Shown in pieces: positions 57,591 to 64,000 of a stretch of 64,000 nucleotides of DNA; the first letter of the stretch is position 1; every line of letters begins with the position of its first letter. The position numbers and the translations under genes are program-made. Location of the stretch: contig OZ007576.1 of assembly GCA_963931925.1 (NCBI GenBank), positions 11,440,261-11,504,260 of the forward strand, written 5' to 3'. This DNA is from Onchidella celtica (lineage: Eukaryota > Mollusca > Gastropoda > Systellommatophora > Onchidiidae). The notes beneath the pieces were generated by a model that searched no databases, had not been told where the DNA came from, and saw nothing but the letters and a program-made list of their open reading frames with translations.

Positions 57591-59517
57591 AGGACATCCT
57601 TGTCTTACTCTTCTTTCCATAAAGAAGACAGACAAGATGTATCCTGCATTCTTGACACATGCTATTCTATTGGTCATTAAAACCTGAATCCATTTGATAA
57701 AGTTGGTGCCAAATCCCTACTTTGACAAAGCTCTTAGAATGAACTGTACATTTATGGTATAGAATGTTTTTTCATAGTCGATACTAAAAACGATACCCTG
57801 TGAATTTCTTTGTCTTTCCAAATTGATAACATCGTCGATTTCCCTAATTATGCTGGATACATTTCTTCCTTTAATAAATCCTACCTGTTCATGCCTGATA
57901 ATCTCATTTAGGATTAGTCTTAATCTTATAGCTAAAGCTTTCGTTAAAATTTTATAATCGTTATTAGTTAAGGAGATCGGGCGCCAATTAGATAGATTAT
58001 CTTTGCTTAAATCTTTACCTTTGTGTCAAAGAGTTATCAGTCCAGCACGTAACGACCAAGGTAAGATTCCTTTTTCAAGACTGAGATTAAAACATTCCAA
58101 AAGTGGAAACTTAATTTTATTCCAGAATACTTTGTAAAATTCGAAAGGTATTCCGTCCAGTCCTGGCGTAGACCAAGGTAAGATTCCTTTTTCAAGACTG
58201 AGATTAAAGCATTCCAAACGTGGAGACTTAATTTGATTCCAGAATACTTTGTAAAATTTGAAAGCTATTCCGTCCAGTCCTGGCGCAGACCAAGGTAAGA
58301 TTCCTTTTTCAAGACTGAGATTAAAGCATTCCAAAAGTGGAGACTTAATTTGATTACAGAATACTTTGTAAAATTCGAAAGCTATTCCGTCCAGTCCTGG
58401 CGCAGACCCGTTCTTCATTTGACTTTAAGAGCGTTTAAAAGTTCTGCATCAGTTATTGGGCTGTCACATTCTTCCCTTTGGTTTTGATTTATTTGGGGTA
58501 TCTGTAATTCTGTCATTAATTCTTCTGCGCAGTTCACCACTTCCTCTGCTTTCTTATCCTCCTTATATAATGTTTCATAAAATGTTCGGATATTATGTAA
58601 AATCTCATCTTTTCCCCTGATTTCTTCCACCATTGTACTTTCCAACTGATTATATATAGTTGAGGTTTTACCTCTGATTTTTTCTAGAGAAAGAAAGAAC
58701 TTTGTGCATTTCTCACCTTCTTCTACCCAGGGTGTGTTTGAACTGAGCTGTGCTCCTCGTGCCGCCTCCATCTGGTGTATTTCCATCTCTGTCTTGACCT
58801 TGGATATTTCTTGCCTCAATTTCCTGTTCTGTTGATCTGACACTAGGCGGGATTCTAGGTTATTAAGTTGGTCACATATTATGGTATAATAATATCTATT
58901 ATTGTTATTGCTTTTTCTAAATCGGCTATATTCTCTGGTTAATTCTTTCACATCAACTTTCAACATTTCCCACCTCAGGTGCGGATCTAATTCTTTTTAT
59001 TCTTAAATAGTTTTGGATATCTTGTTTTTCATCAGCTCCACATATTTACTGTCAGTAAGCAGAAACGTATTCATTTTATAATGCCCACTACCATTCTTGA
59101 AAGGAGCCAATGACATGGTGAAAATGACAGCTCTGTGATCGCTGTAGCCTAAACTTTTTATTTGACAGTCGCTTTCTAAGTTAAGGATAACATCACCTAC
59201 CATGACGTAATCCAGCATGCGGGGTATCACGGGGTCCCCTCTGCTCCATGTGTGCATCTTTTCATGTGGGTGTTGCAGTCTCCAGAGGTCGGTTAGTCCT
59301 AAGTCTGCCATGTATTCGTTGAAGTTTTCCAGTTGTTGTTGTGTGTTTGAGTCCTGAAATAATATCTATATCGTTGTTAATTACCATGTTAAAATCGCCC
59401 ATTAGTTTAACATTGTCTGTAATATTTCCTTCCACATTATTTTTTATCACAGTATTTAATTTTAGTAAGAACTGTTTCTTCTCTTTCTCTATGCACGGGG
59501 CGTATAATTATGTTTAT
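57591..59517 (-). pseudogene. LINE C ORF2 second part: endonuclease end + reverse transcriptase start
   Basis: From upstream to downstream on the minus strand: YAPCIEKEKKQFLLKL and MGDFNMV (59450-59400), MADLGLTDLWR and DYVMVGD, then SLGYSDHRAVIF, the SDH closing motif of the endonuclease (about 59170-59110). A linker with WVEEGEKCTKFFLSLE (about 58740-58680) follows, then the RT entry GLDGIAFEFYKVF in three tandem copies (58054-58404), and RT motifs up to VRQGCPC. Several frameshifts and stops are present. Confidence 0.85.
58054..58404 (-). repeat. Three tandem 117-bp units inside LINE C RT
   Basis: GACCAAGGTAAGATTCC recurs at 58054, 58171 and 58288, exactly 117 bp apart, so each unit is 39 codons and keeps frame. 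The units encode the GLDGIAFEFYKVF...LSLEKGILPWS stretch. The left arm of the inverted duplication starts within this array and has fewer units. Confidence 0.95.
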
Positions 59518-60762
59518 TGTCATGATTCAGATGTTGTTAAAACTCACGCAGAGAGTGAGTTGTTGTTGTTTTTACCAGGGCCATGAGAAATTGGCTGGTG
59601 GCCTTGAACGGCCCTCGCGAATTATAGTTGGTGAGTAAATAAATGTAAAGTTAAACTGTTAGATGCACGCTTGTCGGTTTTAATGTTCGTGATTAATAAG
59701 TAATGGAGTAGGGGTGAAACAAGGTGGGGATAGTTGACATTGTTAAGTATGACTAGACAAGTTTTTGCACGTTAACTGGCTGGTAGAATAGTGCAGACGT
59801 ATTACTACAATTAAAATGGTGGGAGGTTTCGATATATGAGATAGCTGAACTAATTGGGCCAGCGGACTAGCACTGCTGGGTAGCCAGATAGTATAAAACA
59901 TCGTGTAACGTTCAGATTTAGTGAATACAGACGAGCAGAAGCATCGTGTCGTGAAGTATCTCCGGTTGGCCAGTACCTGAACTGTGTGGTTTGAAGACTA
60001 GAAGTCCTTGCTAACGGACTGACTGAGCTCTAGAAAGAAAGGTCTGAGTGGGCTGACCTTTGAAAGCCCACGCTGCGCTATTTTGATGTTCGCGCCTACC
60101 AGTAGGCGTGACCAATGGTAATATATCTTATTAGTTCAAGCATAATAGAAGATCAGAGATAGAGAGAGAACCACAGCCTCATAGGAAGTCTAAGGAAACC
60201 CCAGCTGGCACTCGACAACGAGTGGCCTGTGTTATAGAATTATTTCCATAGTATGATTGAAGTAATATGGCACATTGTTGATGAATTGAATAATGATTGT
60301 GCATATATATAAATAGTTTTTTTGCAACTGCGTAATTACCTACAAGCCGAAGTGTGCTTCTGTAGGCTTGGAACGTACTGGGCTCTCCTAACATTCAAGC
60401 CCATATGATTTAGGGAGAGTTTGCCTGGCGACTGGCCAGTGGCGACTCAACTGTCACTTTAAATTGATATCTAGTTTCGTATAATATACCTATTTGCTAT
60501 TGATTGCAGTACATCCAATAAGGAACCATAATTACATGAAATATCATAGATTAAGTTAGTAATTAGAATTTATTGCTTTGAATATACCTCTATTGTCTTT
60601 TGTTTTGTTTATTAATATTTATGTAAAACATGGCCTGACCGGCCTGACATATATAGATACTCTAGTTGTTTAATACTTTTCTTGTGTGGATGTGTCCGAG
60701 TGTGAGTTAGCTGCCTCTCGTGCAGTCGAATGCTCCCCAAGACCCTAACTCTGCTCGTGACA
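59518..60762 (+). mobile_element. Solo LTR with 5-bp target-site duplication
   Basis: Begins TGTCATGATTCAG and ends GCTCGTGACA, so the termini are TGTCA and TGACA. TTTAT flanks it on both sides (59513-59517 and 60763-60767). 1,245 bp, no internal coding region, TATAAAA at 59892-59898 on the plus strand. It splits the endonuclease of LINE C, which resumes on either side. Confidence 0.88.
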
Positions 60763-60767
60763 TTTAT

Positions 60768-61085
60768 GATATAAAGTCTTTCATCATTAACATGTACTTT
60801 AGACATTAGAATACGTTCGTCATCATAGATTAATGTCACACTTTCAAACTGTAAATTTTTATTAAATAATGTGCATAAACCCTTGCACCTGTTTGTGCCT
60901 TCACTGTGATGGATAATTCCTCCCCGCTGTTTCCTTACTACTTCTATCTCATTATTTTCAATATATGTCTCTTGCAGTGCAACAATATTAATACGTTCAT
61001 CTTTTAATGTTTTAAGGACGGCTTTTCTTGTCTTTATGAGCTTTAGGCCATGCACATTAAATGTGGCTATTTTAAGTGTATTCAT
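60768..61085 (-). pseudogene. LINE C ORF2 first part: endonuclease N-terminus
   Basis: Starts MNTLKIATFNVHGLK and contains VALQETYIE, FNKNLQFESV and ERLYIIN, the first half of an AP-endonuclease-like domain typical of Tx1/L1 elements. It is broken by the LTR exactly where YAPC would follow; YAPC is found at 59517 and below. Confidence 0.85.
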
Positions 61086-61263
61086 GAGTTGTTTTTTTTC
61101 TTCGGTGTGACTTAAGAGTGACTTTACTTCCTTTAGATCTTTTCTTTCCCCTCCTCACTCCCGATTCTTGGTCTCTGTCTGGGTTGATCTTCCTCGGGAT
61201 CTGAGGAAAGGCTTACAATGGATGGTTTAATACTGACAGACCTTGCTCTATGGAGAAATCTTG

Positions 61264-62515
61264 TCATTTGACTGGTCTTTTATTGCCGTCCTGCCTCTGT
61301 TGGTCTGTCCTGCGGCCTGCCTCCTCGTTTGTCATATCGCCCATTTTTCTCGGGCTGTGCCGCTGCTCTAGCCGTTTAGTCTGCTGGCGAGACTGCTGCC
61401 GCCGCCGCTGGAGCTGCATGTACTGCTGCTGCTGCCGCCGAGGTGGCGATTGCTGCGGCTGCTGATCTCTTTGCCGTTGCACCGTCTTTTTTGGTCTTTT
61501 ATTTTTCTTCCTCTTGTCCTTTTGTGGTTGTTCTCTGTCACCTGATTCCCTTCTCTCCTCTGTCTCCATTTCTCTCTCCCTCTCCACCTTCTCTTCCTCC
61601 TCCCCACTGGTTGGGCTGTCCTCCCCACTGGTTGGGCTGTCCTCCTCACTGGTTGGGCTGTCCTCCCCACTGGTTGGGCTGTCCTCCCCACTGGTTGGGC
61701 TGTCCTCCTCACTGGTTGGGCTGTCCTCCCCACTGGTTGGGCTGACCTCCCCACTGGTTGGGCTGTCCTCCCCACTGGTTGGGCTGTCCTCCTCACTGGT
61801 TGGGCTGTCCTCCCCAGTGGTTGGGCTGTCCTCCTCAGTGGTTGGGCTGTCCTCCCCACTGGTTGGGCTGTCCTCCCCACTGGTTGGGCTGTCCTCCTCT
61901 CTGGTTGGGCTGTCTTCCTCACTGGTTGGGCTGTTCTCCCCACTGGTTGGGCTGTCCTCCCCACTGGTTGGGCTGTCCTCCCCACTGGTTGGGCTGTCCT
62001 CCTCGCTGGTTGGGCTGTCCTCCCCGCTGGTTGGGCTGTCCTCTGTGTCAGTTGCTTTTTTCTCAGGGAACTGCCCACACTTACCCTCTCTTCTTCGATG
62101 CCCCACTTGTTTGCATTCTGAGCATACCTCTTGATTGGGGCATACTGCGGCCATATAGCCTTCCTGTAGGCATTTCTTACATGTTATTATTTTTACTGCC
62201 TCTCTCATCTCTCTGTGATAAATGTTTGCCTTAAAGATGCCCACCATTATGGTCCTGGGTGGTGGGGGAGCTTGGTAGATCAATCCAGATCACCTTTCTC
62301 CCCGTCAGCCAGTCTGTTAAAAAACCTTATTGCGATCTGGCCTTCTCCATGACAATGCTGGATCTAATTTTTATCCCTGCTTTTAGCAAGTGTTTTTTAA
62401 TCTCTTCATTATCATAAGATAATGGGATATTGCTCACCGTAAGCCTTGTGGCCAGGATTTCCATACCATCTCCGTTTCTTATGACAAATGAGTTGCTCGA
62501 TTTTGATTCTTCCAT
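61264..62515 (-). pseudogene. LINE C ORF1: RRM-like N-terminus, zinc knuckles, 21 x 7-residue repeat
   Basis: The N-terminal part (62515-62327) has LTVSNIPLSYDNEEIKKHL, an RRM-like RNA-binding start. A frameshift near 62300 leads to the main frame (62283-61264), with APPPRTIMVGIFKA and two imperfect CCHC knuckles. In the first (CKKCLQEGYMAAVC) the His is Tyr. In the second (CSECKQVGHRR...C) the last spacing is longer. Next comes a run of 21 EDSPTSG/E heptads, then a Lys/Arg/Gln-rich tail. ORF1 proteins of this type coat LINE RNA. The acidic Ser/Thr-Pro array is unusual for them. Confidence 0.8.
61603..62042 (-). repeat. 21-bp minisatellite within LINE C ORF1
   Basis: 21 copies of a unit like CTCCCCACTGGTTGGGCTGTC, in frame, encoding the heptad EDSPTSG or EDSPTSE. 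Substitutions include ENSPTSE, EDSPTRE, EDSPTTE, EDSPTTG and EVSPTSG. G and E versions alternate in blocks, suggesting two- to three-unit amplification. Confidence 0.97.
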
Positions 62516-62597
62516 TAAATTTCTAATTTATGGACGGTCGTAGTTTGTGTTTTCTTTTCTTTTCTGTCCCATTTGAGATGTCCATGTTTTAATCAAT

Positions 62598-63370
62598 AAC
62601 CAACCAACCAACCAACCAACCAACCAACCAACCAACCAACCAACCAAGCAGCCAACCAAACTACCAACCAACCAACCAACCAACCAACCAACCAACCAAC
62701 CAACCAACCAACCAGCCAACCAACCAACCAACCAACCAGCCAACCAACCAACCAACCAACCAACCAAACAACCAAACAACCAAACAACCAACCAACCAAC
62801 CAGCCAACCAACCAACCAGCCAACCAACCAACCAGCCAACCAACCAAACAACCAACCAACCAAGCAGCCAACCAACCAAGCAGCCAAGTAACCAAGCAGC
62901 CAACCAACCAAGGAGCCAACCAACCAAGCAGCCAACCAACCAACCAACCAACCAACCAACAAACCAAAAAATCAATCAACCAATTAACCAGTCAATGAAT
63001 CAATCAACCAATCAAGCAATAAATCAACTAACCAGTCAACCAACCTTCCAAATGACCAACCAACCAACTAATCAATCAATCAATTAACCAACAATCAACC
63101 AACCAACCAACAATCAACCAACCAACCAATTAACAAACTAAAGAGCCAACCAACTAATCAACCAACCAATCAACCAACCAACCAACTAATCAGCCATTCA
63201 ACCAACCAACAACCCAACCAGCCAACCAATCAATCAACCAACCACGATCCAACCAACCAACCAACCAATCAACCAACCAACAAACCAACCAACCAATCAA
63301 CCAACCAACAAACCAACCAGCCAAGCAACCAACCACCAAACCAGAAAACCAACCAACCAACCAAACAAAA
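62598..63370. repeat. (CCAA)n tetranucleotide array
   Basis: About 770 bp. The first 370 bp are nearly pure ACCA/AACC with GCC and AAC variants; from about 62970 it degrades with TCAA and TTAA variants. Opposite-strand frames read as Trp-Leu-Val-Gly runs in all three phases and are artefacts. Confidence 0.95.
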
Positions 63371-64000
63371 AATAATTTGACAGCAAACAAAATCAACTTT
63401 CACAAAGTAATTCATCTATATATTAATCAAAGTGAAACCTTACGACAATTGCAGCGCGCCTTTCGCTACTCCTCTGTTAATGCTGATTCGGTGGCCCTCA
63501 GATTTTATACAACGCTTAGTATAGACTGTCGTCGCGTCTATTTTTTCGGCAAATTAATGTAACTAAGATTGGTTCCGGTATAGACTGTATCACACTCACA
63601 AAACAACTTCCGGTCAGGAAAAACCTGGGATACTGGGAAAACGAAGGAAAAAAGAGGGGAGAATGAAAAAGAGGGAAGAAAATGAGAGAGGGGAAGTGAG
63701 AGAGAAGGGGGAGATGATGAGAGAGAAACAGTCCCCTCTCTGTGTCTCGGGTGACCATTTATGTGTTCCAATGAAAAGGGGAGAAACGTGGTCTAATGTT
63801 GTGATTTTTTTTATTTTTTTTTACCCATGACAAAAGTATGTGCATACAACCCAACTGGGTTGCTTGTGCAAAGTAACGTGTAAACTTAAACTTGTTTCAA
63901 AATAATTTTTGCATAGCCCATCCTCATGGAAAAAAACAACCGTATTGATAGGCCTATGTTTTAATATGATAGAAATATAAATTATAGAAACAGAGAATAG
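63371..64000. other. Right end, no recognised gene
   Basis: Contains a purine-rich tract at about 63617-63733 (AGGGGAG/GAGAGA) and A/T-rich sequence after it. Short frames only. Confidence 0.5.

Larger units (their letters stand above)
46921..58278 (-). repeat. Right arm of 11.36-kb inverted duplication
   Basis: Mirror of 34680-46036. Its outer end continues smoothly into the rest of the Tx1/L1-like LINE (58279 onward), while the left arm's outer end meets unrelated DNA. Its inner end cuts LINE B, whose 5' part lies on the far side of the spacer. Confidence 0.95.
57591..62597 (-). mobile_element. Tx1/L1-like LINE C, interrupted
   Basis: A two-protein LINE on the minus strand. The 5' end is near 62597 at the (CCAA)n array. 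ORF1 lies at about 62515-61264 and ORF2 from 61085 to 57591. ORF2 is split by a solo LTR (59518-60762) and cut at 57591 by the gypsy LTR, so its 3' end is lost. Frameshifts and stops show the copy is dead. Confidence 0.85.

Noticed and set aside
61603..62042. Regular 21-bp repeats that could suggest a CRISPR array
   Set aside because: There are no spacers, the units are contiguous and in frame with a LINE protein, and the genome is eukaryotic.
62598..63000. Long Trp-Leu-Val-Gly frames on the minus strand, membrane-protein-like
   Set aside because: They arise in all three frames from the (CCAA)n array. No start context, domain or conservation supports translation.

Overview
This is a eukaryotic (animal) nuclear genome window, not a microbial one. 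It has one real host gene, with phased introns and GT-AG splice sites, set among many nested retrotransposons, DNA-transposon fragments, tRNA-derived SINEs and long tri- and tetranucleotide arrays. The protein sequence of the gene and the style of the mobile elements fit an invertebrate, probably a lophotrochozoan and perhaps a mollusc. That placement is inference; no taxon-specific marker is present. A run of exactly 200 N at 5058-5257 looks like a scaffolder placeholder.

Region 1 (1-9621) is a 4.36-kb inverted duplication. Bases 1-4364 reappear in reverse complement at 5258-9621, with a constant coordinate sum of 9622 and no difference in the stretches I compared. The two arms flank 693 unique bases and the gap. 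The arms hold repeats (an RTE-type LINE 3' end, a fold-back element, a short palindromic insertion) and a 93-bp duplication that looks like a first exon and its spliced retrocopy. An assembly join of two copies of one locus is the simplest explanation.

Region 2 (9622-27480) carries the host gene, cathepsin Z (cathepsin X; papain-family carboxypeptidase) on the + strand. Nine coding exon positions between 13257 and 25677 give a 300-residue protein with signal peptide, propeptide cysteine, HIP mini-loop and complete Cys-His-Asn catalytic set. Exon 7 exists in two versions (21056-21131 and 23134-23209) of identical 76-bp length. Using exactly one keeps the frame, so they look like mutually exclusive alternative exons. 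The introns are loaded with microsatellites, MITE-like palindromes and SINEs. The intron 8 (CCAT)n array begins at the splice donor.

Region 3 (27480-34679) contains a nearly intact LINE whose single 1,056-codon ORF is broken only by two nonsense codons, then unassigned repetitive DNA.

Region 4 (34680-58278) is a second, larger inverted duplication: arms of about 11.36 kb around a spacer of about 0.88 kb, nearly identical but with a few substitutions and homopolymer indels. Each arm holds, from outside in, a Tx1/L1-like LINE RT fragment, a Ty3/gypsy fragment with its 3' LTR, a LINE endonuclease fragment, a 1.65-kb TIR element and a second LINE with RT.

Region 5 (57591-64000) is a long Tx1/L1-like LINE on the - strand. 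Its first protein carries 21 copies of a seven-residue repeat, its endonuclease is split by a 1,245-bp solo LTR with a 5-bp target duplication, and its 5' end abuts a 770-bp (CCAA)n array. Insertion order can be read from the nesting: LINE first, then solo LTR and gypsy element, then the inverted duplication.
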